Below, piece after piece: positions 25,025 to 33,183 of a stretch of 33,183 bases of DNA. The position numbers were made by a program, and so were the translations under genes. The DNA lies in NCBI GenBank assembly GCA_002689925.1, contig NZIO01000039.1, positions 1-33,183 of the forward strand. Reading direction: 5' to 3'. The notes beneath the pieces are model-generated. The model had not been told where the DNA came from. It ran no database searches and saw only the letters and a list, made by a program, of their open reading frames with translations. Numbering within the stretch: position 1 is the stretch's first letter; each line of letters begins with the position of its first letter. The DNA comes from Candidatus Pelagibacter sp. GTDB lineage: Bacteria > Pseudomonadota > Alphaproteobacteria > Pelagibacterales > Pelagibacteraceae.

Positions 25025-28000
25025 AAAAATTTTAGTAGTTGGAGCAGGCCCAATAATAATAGGCCAAGCATGTGAGTTTGACTATTCTGGAACTCAAGCA
25101 TGTAAAGCTTTAAAAGACGAAGGTTATAAAGTTATTTTAATAAACTCAAATCCAGCAACAATTATGACTGATCCTAACATTGCTGATAAAACTTACATTG
25201 AGCCAATTACAATTGAAATATTTGAAAAAATTATAAAAAAAGAAAAACCAGATGCAATATTACCAACAATGGGGGGTCAAACAGCTTTAAACTTAGCAAT
25301 GGAGGCTGAAAAAAAAGGAATTTTAAAAAAATACAAAATTGAACTAATCGGAGCTAATTCTAAAGCAATCTCAAATGCAGAAGATAGAAAAAAATTTAGA
25401 AAAAATATGATTGATATTGGCTTAGACCTGCCAAAATCAAAAGTACTAAATCATATTAAAGACGCTTCAAAAATACTTAAAAATATTGGATTACCCGCAA
25501 TAATAAGACCTGCATTCACACTTGGTGGGTTAGGTGGTGGTATTGCAAAAAATATAAAAGATTATTTCAAGATAGTTAAAAATGGTTTGTATGAATCACC
25601 TGTTAATCAAGTTTTAATCGAAGAATGTCTTGAGGGCTGGAAAGAATTTGAAATGGAAGTGGTTAGAGACAAAAAAGATAACTGTATAATTATTTGTTCA
25701 ATAGAAAATATTGACCCGATGGGAATTCATACAGGAGATTCTGTAACAGTTGCACCTGCTTTAACATTAACAGACAAAGAATACCAGGTGATGAGAAATG
25801 CCTCTATCGCATGTCTTAGAAAAATTGGAGTTGAAACAGGAGGTTCCAATGTTCAGTTTGCAATTAATCCAAAAGATGGAAGAATGGTTATAATTGAAAT
25901 GAACCCAAGAGTATCACGTTCATCTGCTCTTGCTTCTAAAGCAACTGGATTTCCAATAGCCAAAGTGGCAGCAAAATTAGCTATTGGATATACGTTAGAT
26001 GAATTGAAGAACGAAATTACAAAAACAACACCTGCTTCTTTTGAACCAAGTATTGACTATGTGGTTACAAAAATACCAAGGTTCACATTTGAAAAATTTT
26101 CTACATCTCCTGTAACACTTGGTACGTCAATGAAGTCTGTAGGAGAGGCAATGGCAATTGGAAGAAACTTTAAAGAATCTTTGCAAAAAGCTTTGGTTTC
26201 TTTAGAAACAGGTTTTGCTGGATTAGATAGAATTTTTTTAATAAGTAAAAAACAAATAGAAAAAAAATTAAAAGAAAATATACCTAATAAAATTTTATTA
26301 GTAGCAGAAGCTTTCAGAAAAAAAATTAACATTAAGAAAATTTATCAACTATCAAAGATAGACAATTGGTTCTTAGAACAAATTAAAGAAATTGTTGAAA
26401 CTGAACAACAAATTAAAAAGAAAGGATTGCCTAATGATTATAATGAATTTAATAGGATTAAATCCATGGGTTTTTCAGATAAAAAATTATCTGAAATAAC
26501 AAAGCATTCTGAAGAAATAATTAGAAAAAAAAGAATAGGTCTTAAAATAAGACCAGTGTTTAAGAGAGTAGATACTTGTGCTGCAGAATTTAAGTCTTTT
26601 ACTCCTTATATGTATTCTACGTACCAAAGAAATTTTTCATTAAATACTGAATGTGAAGCGGACCCATCTTCAAAGAAAAAAGTTATAATTTTAGGTGGTG
26701 GGCCTAATAGAATAGGCCAAGGAATTGAATTTGATTATTGTTGTTGTCAGGCAAGCTTTGCATTAAAAGAAATTGGTTTTGAAACAATTATGATTAACTG
26801 TAATCCTGAAACAGTTTCAACAGATTATGATACTAGTGATAGATTATATTTTGAACCTCTTAATGAAGAGTACGTTTATAATATTATCAAAAAGGAAAGT
26901 GAAAAAGGAAGCTTGATTGGAATAATTGCTCAATTTGGTGGTCAAACTCCAATTAAACTTGCTAAATTTTTAAATGATAATAAGTTTCCAATTCTTGGAA
27001 CTCAATATACTTCTATTGATTTAGCAGAAGACAGGGATAGATTTAGTAAGCTACTTGATAAACTTAATCTTAAACAAGCTGAAAGTGGAATAGCGAAAAA
27101 CTATCAACAAGCTATTAAAATTGCTGAAAAAATTGGATTACCTTTAATGGTAAGACCTTCTTATGTTTTGGGTGGTAGAGCTATGGAGATAGTTCATGAA
27201 AAAAGTCAGTTAAAAAAATTTGTAGAAGAAGCTTTCAAGGCTGCTGAAGAAAACCCAATATTAATAGATAAATTTATTGATCATGCAATGGAAATAGATG
27301 TTGACGCTTTAAGTGACGGCAAACAAGTTTTTGTTGCAGGAATAATGCAACATATTGAAGAAGCAGGAATCCATTCTGGGGACTCAGCTTGCTCATTACC
27401 GCCATTCTCTATTAAATCAAAATTAATAAGTGAAATTGAAATTCAAACTAAAAAGTTAGCTTTAGCATTAAAAGTAAAGGGTTTTATGAATATTCAATTT
27501 GCAATTAAAAAAGATGAAATTTATGTTATTGAAGTTAATCCAAGAGCTAGCAGAACTGTTCCATTTGTATCAAAAGCCAAAGGTCTTCCATTAGCCAAGA
27601 TTGCTTCAAGAGTGATGACTGGAGAAATGTTATCTAAATTTAATTTAAAAAATAAAAATAAAAATATGTATGCAGTTAAAGAAGCGGTCTTTCCATTTAA
27701 TAAATTTCCAAATAGTGATGTTTTATTAGGACCCGAAATGAAATCAACTGGTGAAGTAATGGGGCTTGATAAAGATTTTGGTGTAGCTTTTGCTAAAAGT
27801 CAAATTGCAGCATCAAATTCTTTACCAACGAAGGGCTTAGCATTTATTTCTTTAAAAGATTCACATAAAATTGAAGGAGTAGATTTAGCAAAAAAATTAT
27901 TAAAGTTAAACTTTACCTTATGTGCCACAGAAGGAACTGCCAATTTCATAAAAAAACATGGCATGAAGTGTAAGAAAATAAATAAAGCAAGCGGTGGCTC

Positions 28001-28226
28001 ACCTCATATTGTTGATGTGTTAAATTCAAAAAAAATTGCTTTAGTGATTAATACTGGTGGAGGAAATAGCGAACACAGACTAAGTGATGCAATCGCTCTA
28101 AGAAGAGCAACTCTAATAAATAAAGTTCCCTACTGTACAAATATGTCAACTGCACAAGCGTGTTTAAATGGAATTAGATCACTAAAAACAAAAGAGATTG
28201 CGGTGAGATCTCTTCAAGATATTTAA
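25002..28226 (+). CDS. carB: CarB, carbamoyl-phosphate synthase large subunit
   Basis: A 1074-residue enzyme with the internal duplication typical of CarB. The first ATP-grasp half begins [19 protein letters not shown] and makes carboxyphosphate and carbamate. The second begins [18 protein letters not shown] (about 565) and phosphorylates carbamate. The C-terminal MGS-like allosteric domain follows from about 940 ([15 protein letters not shown], then NTGGG). Full length for the family. The ATG lies inside the end of carA (23-nt overlap), implying coupled translation. It ends 3 nt from the convergent 2OG-oxygenase gene. Confidence 0.98.
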   Translation: MPKRKDLKKILVVGAGPIIIGQACEFDYSGTQACKALKDEGYKVILINSNPATIMTDPNIADKTYIEPITIEIFEKIIKKEKPDAILPTMGGQTALNLAMEAEKKGILKKYKIELIGANSKAISNAEDRKKFRKNMIDIGLDLPKSKVLNHIKDASKILKNIGLPAIIRPAFTLGGLGGGIAKNIKDYFKIVKNGLYESPVNQVLIEECLEGWKEFEMEVVRDKKDNCIIICSIENIDPMGIHTGDSVTVAPALTLTDKEYQVMRNASIACLRKIGVETGGSNVQFAINPKDGRMVIIEMNPRVSRSSALASKATGFPIAKVAAKLAIGYTLDELKNEITKTTPASFEPSIDYVVTKIPRFTFEKFSTSPVTLGTSMKSVGEAMAIGRNFKESLQKALVSLETGFAGLDRIFLISKKQIEKKLKENIPNKILLVAEAFRKKINIKKIYQLSKIDNWFLEQIKEIVETEQQIKKKGLPNDYNEFNRIKSMGFSDKKLSEITKHSEEIIRKKRIGLKIRPVFKRVDTCAAEFKSFTPYMYSTYQRNFSLNTECEADPSSKKKVIILGGGPNRIGQGIEFDYCCCQASFALKEIGFETIMINCNPETVSTDYDTSDRLYFEPLNEEYVYNIIKKESEKGSLIGIIAQFGGQTPIKLAKFLNDNKFPILGTQYTSIDLAEDRDRFSKLLDKLNLKQAESGIAKNYQQAIKIAEKIGLPLMVRPSYVLGGRAMEIVHEKSQLKKFVEEAFKAAEENPILIDKFIDHAMEIDVDALSDGKQVFVAGIMQHIEEAGIHSGDSACSLPPFSIKSKLISEIEIQTKKLALALKVKGFMNIQFAIKKDEIYVIEVNPRASRTVPFVSKAKGLPLAKIASRVMTGEMLSKFNLKNKNKNMYAVKEAVFPFNKFPNSDVLLGPEMKSTGEVMGLDKDFGVAFAKSQIAASNSLPTKGLAFISLKDSHKIEGVDLAKKLLKLNFTLCATEGTANFIKKHGMKCKKINKASGGSPHIVDVLNSKKIALVINTGGGNSEHRLSDAIALRRATLINKVPYCTNMSTAQACLNGIRSLKTKEIAVRSLQDI

Positions 28227-28229
28227 AAA

Positions 28230-28892
28230 CTAGTCTACTTTCCAATCAGTAGGAAAAGAAACATAATTAACTTGCAAGCACCGTCTCTCTTTAACAATTT
28301 CTTTTTTTTCCATTCCATGCCAAGTGTTTGGGCCGCTTGAAAAAAAATAACCATAATTATTTTTATAAGGAACAGTTTTAATCTTTTCTAGTTTTTCATT
28401 GTAAAAATCTGTACCTAAACTCTCAGATTCATTAAATTCATTGACAAATAAAAGACACGATAATAGTTTTTCTTTAATATCACAATGCGGTTTTAACCAA
28501 AAGCCTTCTCTGTCACATATAATCTCAACTCTAACATATGAGTTTGATAAATCTTTATTTATCAACAGTGAAATTTTTTTATAAGTTTCCTTTGATTGAA
28601 GTTCTTTAATTAAATTAACTAGTCCAGGAAAGTTTTTTGCATTATCTTTATCTACAAAGCATCTAAATTTAATAGCTTGCCCACCAGATGCTATTCCTGC
28701 TCTATATTCAGCTGAACCTCCATCTATGGCTCTTGTTCCATCATATCTTATTTTAAGATTATTAAGATTTGGTATATCTGCTTTAATTATTTCTTGAATT
28801 GCCTCATTAGACAAAGGTTCATTTAGTTCCCAGTGTGTAAAAGGATTATTGTGTTTTTTTGATTTATTTAAAATTGAATTAAGAAAAGTCAT
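28230..28892 (-). CDS. 2-oxoglutarate/Fe(II)-dependent oxygenase-like protein
   Basis: A 220-residue protein whose C-terminal half fits the double-stranded beta-helix oxygenase fold: H136-x-D138 in LKPHCDIK, distal H192 in NTWHGME and an arginine (R203 or R204) in ERRCLQVNYV that would bind 2-oxoglutarate. It resembles prolyl-hydroxylase-like enzymes; the substrate is unknown. No signal peptide. Its start overlaps the end of the ELM1-family gene by 14 nt, so the two are likely one operon, and the pairing suggests a related job, perhaps in cell-surface modification. That is inference only. Confidence 0.75.
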   Translation of the reverse strand: MTFLNSILNKSKKHNNPFTHWELNEPLSNEAIQEIIKADIPNLNNLKIRYDGTRAIDGGSAEYRAGIASGGQAIKFRCFVDKDNAKNFPGLVNLIKELQSKETYKKISLLINKDLSNSYVRVEIICDREGFWLKPHCDIKEKLLSCLLFVNEFNESESLGTDFYNEKLEKIKTVPYKNNYGYFFSSGPNTWHGMEKKEIVKERRCLQVNYVSFPTDWKVD

Positions 28893-29832
28893 ATGCTTTA
28901 ATTTTTTGTTTTATATAATTTGCCACTCTAGTAGTTTCGTCTAGTTTTTGATAGCTCCAATTTTCAAATGAAGAATCAAGATTTTTAATGATATTTAAAG
29001 ATTGAAATAAAGTAAAGAATTCCTTAAATCTTAGGTTTTTTTTTGTTGGAGGCATTTGGGCTACATAGATTGGTTTACCAGTAATTGCTGCTTCTGAAAT
29101 CATTGAAGTTGAATCACAAGTTACAACAATATGATTAGCTAGTTTTAAAGATGATAAATAAGCTTTCTTGTCAATAGTAGGAATTAAAATCTGATCTTCG
29201 TCAAAATAATTTTTTGCTTTTTCTATAATATATTTTGGTGTTCTCATTGATGGTATAATTATTGCTTGATAATTATTTTCTAAAAAAATTTTCTTAATTT
29301 TAGAAAAAACATCAAGAATAATTTTCTCTTGATAATTATAATATTTATTTGGTCCCCCTATTATGAAAGAAACTATTTTTTTTCTTTTATCTATTTTAGA
29401 TTCTAGGTAGTTTTTATTCTTGTCTATTTCATCGATTGTTAAATAATGAATTGATCCTTTGGTATTTAGAACGTTATTGCCAATTAACTTATCGTGAATC
29501 GGAGCTATTATATAATCGAAATTTTTAAGTGAAACTTTAGGATCTTGAATGTGAATTGTTAAAATTTTATTTTTATATTTTCTTTTAAATAGAATTGATG
29601 GTATTACACTTTTTCTACCACAAGAAATTACTATATCAAATTTATTTATAATCTTGTTTTTAAAAGTATGTTTATTAATTGGTGTTAAAACTGGAGGAAT
29701 TAACTTCCAAAAACTGTTAAGTTCAATTTTCTCGTGTATAAAATCTAAATCTAAGGATTTTGCTAAGCCTTCCGTTTGACTGATCATCCCATGCATGCCC
29801 TCTGTTAAAAGAATGGCTTTTAATTTTTTCAT
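28879..29832 (-). CDS. ELM1-family (DUF1022) protein, GT-B-like
   Basis: A 317-residue member of the family named after plant mitochondrial fission protein ELM1, widespread in alphaproteobacteria and of unknown bacterial function. Family-like features: GMHGMISQTEGLA near the start, ISCGRKSVIPS, IHIQDPK, FIIGGPNKYY, VTCDSTSMISEAAITGKPIYV. The last segment resembles the sugar-nucleotide-binding part of GT-B glycosyltransferases, so a glycosyltransferase-like role has been suspected from fold similarity. It precedes the 2OG-oxygenase gene with a 14-nt overlap and is divergent from guaC. No membrane segment is seen. Confidence 0.82.
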   Translation of the reverse strand: MKKLKAILLTEGMHGMISQTEGLAKSLDLDFIHEKIELNSFWKLIPPVLTPINKHTFKNKIINKFDIVISCGRKSVIPSILFKRKYKNKILTIHIQDPKVSLKNFDYIIAPIHDKLIGNNVLNTKGSIHYLTIDEIDKNKNYLESKIDKRKKIVSFIIGGPNKYYNYQEKIILDVFSKIKKIFLENNYQAIIIPSMRTPKYIIEKAKNYFDEDQILIPTIDKKAYLSSLKLANHIVVTCDSTSMISEAAITGKPIYVAQMPPTKKNLRFKEFFTLFQSLNIIKNLDSSFENWSYQKLDETTRVANYIKQKIKAYDFS

Positions 29833-29838
29833 AATGCA

Positions 29839-29844
29839 ATTATA
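29839..29844 (-). promoter_or_regulatory. Consensus -10 element just before the ELM1-family start
   Basis: TATAAT on the minus strand ends 7 nt before the A of the ATG at 29832, so a transcript from it would start at or next to the start codon (leaderless). No convincing -35 lies 16-18 bp upstream. Confidence 0.35.
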
Positions 29845-29862
29845 CGTATTTTTATATAATAT

Positions 29863-29871
29863 TTATCCACA
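29863..29871 (+). promoter_or_regulatory. Perfect DnaA-box match (TTATCCACA)
   Basis: A single intergenic match between the ELM1-family gene and guaC. There is no box cluster and no dnaA, parAB or hemE-type origin neighbour, so it is not called an origin. It may be a chance match or a DnaA-responsive site. Confidence 0.3.
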
Positions 29872-29929
29872 ACAATAATAAATTAGTTTTATTTAAATTC
29901 ATAACCATTTATATATCATCAATGAAATT

Positions 29930-30961
29930 ATGCGTATTGAAGAAGATATTAAGCTAGATTATGCAGATGTGTTATTTCGACCTAAAAGAAGTACTCTTTC
30001 TAGTCGTAAAGACGTAGCACTTGAGCGTACTTATAAATTTAAATACAGCAATCATCAATGGACAGGAGTACCTATCATAGCTGCAAATATGGATGGTGTT
30101 GGTGAGCTTGAAGTGGCCAAAAACTTAGCTAAGTTTAAAATCATGACATGCTTAACTAAACAGCACAATATTAAATTGATTAAACGTAATTCATCAATTA
30201 AGGAAATTTTTTCTCATCTTGCTTTAAGCACAGGTACTAGCGATAAAGATTATAAAAGATTGAATGAAATTTTAAAAGAATTTAGTTTTTTTGAATTTAT
30301 ATGTATTGATATAGCAAATGGATATTCAGATCATTTTAGTAAATTTGTTAGATCTGTAAGAGAAAAATACCCAACAAAAACTATAATTGCAGGTAATGTT
30401 GTTACAGCTGATATGACACAAGAATTAGTTATGAGTGGTGCAGACATAGTAAAAGTGGGTATAGGGCCTGGAAGTGTTTGTACAACAAGAATACAAACTG
30501 GTGTAGGTTACCCTCAGTTAAGTGCAGTTATTGAATGTGCAGATGCTGCTCATGGTTTAGGAGCACATATTATAGCTGATGGAGGATGTACATGCCCTGG
30601 AGATGTTGCAAAAGCATTTGGTGGGGGCGCTGACTTTGTAATGTTAGGTGGAATGTTTGCGGGACATGAAGAAGGTGGTGGAAAAAAAATTAAAAAAAAT
30701 GGATCAAAGTTTATTGAATTTTATGGATCAAGCTCTGATACAGCACTAGATAAACACTACGGAGGTTTATCAGATTACAGAAGTAGTGAAGGAAAAAAGG
30801 TTCAAGTAAAATATAGAGGAAAAATAAAAGACACAGTTTTAAATATATTAGGTGGTATTAGAAGTAGCTGCACATATGTAGGAGCTCCTTCTCTAAAACA
30901 ATTAAGTAAATGCACAACTTTTATTCGAGTAAATCAACAATATAACGATACCTTTGAATAA
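29930..30961 (+). CDS. guaC: GuaC, GMP reductase
   Basis: A 343-residue IMPDH/GMPR-family enzyme converting GMP to IMP with NADPH in purine salvage. It matches the E. coli GuaC pattern from the first residues ([33 protein letters not shown]). The catalytic cysteine is C184 in GPGSVCTTR, followed by [10 protein letters not shown], where GMPR differs from IMPDH. There is no CBS pair, and the length fits GMPR. Five of the first six arginine codons are CGT/CGA, while neighbours mostly use AGA; later Arg codons in the gene are mainly AGA. This could hint at acquisition or a mosaic origin, but numbers are small. Confidence 0.95.
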   Translation: MRIEEDIKLDYADVLFRPKRSTLSSRKDVALERTYKFKYSNHQWTGVPIIAANMDGVGELEVAKNLAKFKIMTCLTKQHNIKLIKRNSSIKEIFSHLALSTGTSDKDYKRLNEILKEFSFFEFICIDIANGYSDHFSKFVRSVREKYPTKTIIAGNVVTADMTQELVMSGADIVKVGIGPGSVCTTRIQTGVGYPQLSAVIECADAAHGLGAHIIADGGCTCPGDVAKAFGGGADFVMLGGMFAGHEEGGGKKIKKNGSKFIEFYGSSSDTALDKHYGGLSDYRSSEGKKVQVKYRGKIKDTVLNILGGIRSSCTYVGAPSLKQLSKCTTFIRVNQQYNDTFE

Positions 30962-31010
30962 AATTAAAAGAACCTTTAAATTAATTTAAAAATACCCATA
31001 TAGATTTAAT

Positions 31011-31961
31011 ATGAAAAATAATTCTATAAAACATTCTAAAGTTTTAATCTTAGGCTCTGGTCCAGCAGGATACACAGCTGCTATTTATGCTGCAAGAGCT
31101 ATGTTAAAGCCAGTTTTGGTTTATGGTTCAGAACCAGGTGGACAATTGAATACTACAACTGATGTTCAAAATTATCCTGGATATTCTGATGTTATACAGG
31201 GGCCTTGGTTAATGGATCAAATGAAAGAACAGTCTCAAGCAGTGGGAACAGAAATGATTCAGGATCATATTAAAGAAATTAATTTAAAAGAAAAACCCTT
31301 TAAAGCTATTGGCGAAAGTGGGCAAGAATATACTGGTGATACGGTTATAATTTCTACAGGTGCTCAAGCAAGATGGCTAAATATAAAATCTGAGCAAGAA
31401 TTTAGAGGATTTGGTGTCTCTGGGTGTGCAACATGTGATGGTTTTTTCTTTAAAGGAAAAGAAGTAGCAGTTATTGGTGGTGGTAATGCTGCTGTTGAAG
31501 AGGCAATGTTTTTAACTAAATTTGCAACAAAAGTAAAACTTATTCACAGAAGAGATAGTTTACGAGCTGAAAAATTATTACAAAAAAAATTAAAAGAAAA
31601 TCCAAAAATTGAAATAATTTGGAATTCAATTTTAGAAGAGGTTAAGGGAAATAAAGATCCAAAAGGTGTAACAGGAATTAAAATTAAAAATATTAAAACT
31701 AATAAAACTTCTGAAATAAACATTCATGGACTTTTCATAGCAATTGGACATGACCCTGCAACATCTTTATTTAAAGGTCAGCTAGATATGGATAAAGAAG
31801 GTTATTTAATAACTAAACCAGATTCTACTATCACTAATATTCCAGGTGTTTTTGCCGCTGGAGATGTTAAAGATAAAATATTTAGACAAGCTGTTACAGC
31901 AGCAGGAATGGGATGTATGTCTGCTTTGGAAGCAGAAAAATTCCTTGCTAATAAAAACTAG
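31011..31961 (+). CDS. trxB: TrxB, thioredoxin reductase (NADPH)
   Basis: A 316-residue FAD flavoenzyme that reduces thioredoxin with NADPH. The FAD-binding GSGPAGYTAAIYAAR lies at 15-29, the redox-active CATC at 139-142 (followed by D143), the NADPH-binding GGGNAAVEEA near 155-165, and the C-terminal FAD-contacting GVFAAGDV close to the end. Full length for the low-molecular-weight bacterial type. It begins 49 nt after guaC, and its stop shares a CTAG tetranucleotide with that of the convergent aminotransferase gene. Confidence 0.97.
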   Translation: MKNNSIKHSKVLILGSGPAGYTAAIYAARAMLKPVLVYGSEPGGQLNTTTDVQNYPGYSDVIQGPWLMDQMKEQSQAVGTEMIQDHIKEINLKEKPFKAIGESGQEYTGDTVIISTGAQARWLNIKSEQEFRGFGVSGCATCDGFFFKGKEVAVIGGGNAAVEEAMFLTKFATKVKLIHRRDSLRAEKLLQKKLKENPKIEIIWNSILEEVKGNKDPKGVTGIKIKNIKTNKTSEINIHGLFIAIGHDPATSLFKGQLDMDKEGYLITKPDSTITNIPGVFAAGDVKDKIFRQAVTAAGMGCMSALEAEKFLANKN

Positions 31962-33145
31962 CTAAGGTTTTTACAAAAATTAGAAATTCGTTCTAAAGCT
32001 TTTTTAAGATTTTCCATTGAAGTTGCATAAGAAATTCTAAAATATCCCTCTAAACCAAATGCTGAACCTTGTACAACAGCAACATTTGAATGTTCTAATA
32101 ATTTTTCTACAAATTCTTTATCAGTTTTCAATTTTGTTTTTTTATTTAACAACTGTTTGCAACTTGGAAAAACATAGAATGCACCATTTGGTTTTAAACA
32201 ATTTATACCTTTAATTTTATTTAAACTTTCTACTACAAAATCTCTTCTTTTTTTAAAAGCTTCTGCTCTTGTTTCTATAAACTCTTGTGTTCCATTTAGT
32301 GCTTCTACAGCAGCAGCCTGACTGACAGATGAAGGATTAGAAGTAGATTGAGACTGAATCTTTCCAATTGCTTTTATTATTTCTTTTGGTCCTGCTGCAT
32401 AACCAATTCTCCAACCTGTCATTGCGTATGATTTGCTTACGCCATTCATTGTAAGTGTTCTTTCTTTTAATTCAGAAATTTGAGCGATAGTAAAAAAATT
32501 GAAGTTATCATATGTAATGTGTTCATAAATATCATCACTTAAAATATGAATCTTCTTATTTCTAATCAAAATTTTAGATAAACTTTTAATCTCTTCTTTC
32601 GTATAAGATGCTCCAGTAGGATTTGAAGGAGAATTAAGTATTAACCATTTTGTTTTTTTTGTAATAGCCTTTTTAAGATTCTTTGGGGTTAATTTAAAAC
32701 CATCATTTTCATTACATTTTACAATTTTTGGTTTTCCACCAGCTAATAAAACCATGTCAGGGTAAGATACCCAATATGGTGCAGGAATAATCACTTCATC
32801 ACCCTTGTTTAAAGTGGCCATGAAGGTGTTGTAGATTACTTGCTTTCCTCCAGTTCCAACTGTGACTTCATCGATCGAATATTCCAAGTTATTTTCTGAT
32901 TTAAATTTATTTACTATTGCCTGCTTTAGTATTGGAGTTCCATCCACGGCTGTATATTTTGTATCACCTTTGTTGATTGCTTCGATTGCAGCTTGTTTTA
33001 TATTATTGGGGGTATCAAAATCTGGCTCTCCAGCACCTAATCCTATAACATTTTTGCCTGCGGCCTTTAATTCCCTAGCCTTTTGCGTAACCGCTATAGT
33101 AGGTGATGGTTTAATTCTTTTTAAAGAGTTGGATATTATGCTCAT
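31958..33145 (-). CDS. aspC: Class I pyridoxal-phosphate aminotransferase, likely aspartate aminotransferase
   Basis: A 395-residue fold-type I aminotransferase of the Igamma/Ib type common in alphaproteobacteria and thermophiles. The N-terminus has LGAGEPDFDTP, followed by PAPYWVSYPDM, NSPSNPTGASY (about 171-181), the PLP-binding lysine K238 in NGVSKSYAMTGWRIGY and R246 just after it. Such enzymes use aspartate and glutamate, sometimes aromatic acids or prephenate; sequence alone does not fix substrate range, so the symbol is tentative. It overlaps the trxB end by 4 nt. Its promoter would lie in 33146-33183, which holds only AT-rich sequence. Confidence 0.9.
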   Translation of the reverse strand: MSIISNSLKRIKPSPTIAVTQKARELKAAGKNVIGLGAGEPDFDTPNNIKQAAIEAINKGDTKYTAVDGTPILKQAIVNKFKSENNLEYSIDEVTVGTGGKQVIYNTFMATLNKGDEVIIPAPYWVSYPDMVLLAGGKPKIVKCNENDGFKLTPKNLKKAITKKTKWLILNSPSNPTGASYTKEEIKSLSKILIRNKKIHILSDDIYEHITYDNFNFFTIAQISELKERTLTMNGVSKSYAMTGWRIGYAAGPKEIIKAIGKIQSQSTSNPSSVSQAAAVEALNGTQEFIETRAEAFKKRRDFVVESLNKIKGINCLKPNGAFYVFPSCKQLLNKKTKLKTDKEFVEKLLEHSNVAVVQGSAFGLEGYFRISYATSMENLKKALERISNFCKNLS

Positions 33146-33183
33146 TAATTTTATTATGTTTTAAAATTATTAAATTATTATTA

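Overview
The window is AT-rich (roughly 27-28% GC by eye), gene-dense and almost free of intergenic space, with many overlapping ends and long poly-A/T runs. Gene content, small gene sizes and protein features (mDAP-type MurE, MlaA/MlaC, ELM1-family protein, alphaproteobacterial-looking DnaG and RpoD) suggest a streamlined marine alphaproteobacterium of the SAR11 clade (Pelagibacterales). This is inference from sequence style and recalled protein similarity; no database search was possible.

Region 1 (1-11750, minus strand) is a division/cell-wall (dcw) operon, in transcription order mraZ, ftsZ, rsmH, ftsL, ftsI, murE-murF fusion, mraY, murD, ftsW, murG (cut by the window edge). Junctions are overlaps or gaps of at most 19 nt. 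A clear sigma-70 promoter lies upstream of mraZ, with three TGGG boxes at exact 10-bp spacing that look like a MraZ autoregulatory operator. ftsZ sits second instead of at the distal end, and murD is split by a -1 frame shift at an A9 run.

Region 2 (11900-14570) holds the RNase P RNA gene rnpB, an AmpD-type amidase and, divergently, mlaA-mlaC for outer-membrane lipid asymmetry.

Region 3 (14587-19440) is an accessory surface-glycan block: a frameshifted GT4-like glycosyltransferase plus methyltransferase on the plus strand, a convergent GT2 glycosyltransferase plus methyltransferase on the minus strand, a tRNA with CAT anticodon (probably Ile2), a TPR-like small protein and an exostosin-like glycosyltransferase. 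The last two directly follow rpoD.

Region 4 (19454-33145) is housekeeping: rpoD, dnaG and a yqeY-like gene (minus strand, the macromolecular-synthesis neighbourhood), divergent carA-carB, a minus-strand pair of a 2OG-Fe(II) oxygenase-like gene and an ELM1-family gene, divergent guaC then trxB, and a class I aminotransferase convergent with trxB.

I found no CRISPR array, transposon, phage gene or convincing new multi-gene system. The points most worth checking are the two poly-A frameshifts (murD and the GT4 gene), both restored by one extra A; the rearranged dcw operon with its MraZ operator; the DnaG zinc-ligand loss; and the ELM1/2OG-oxygenase pair.
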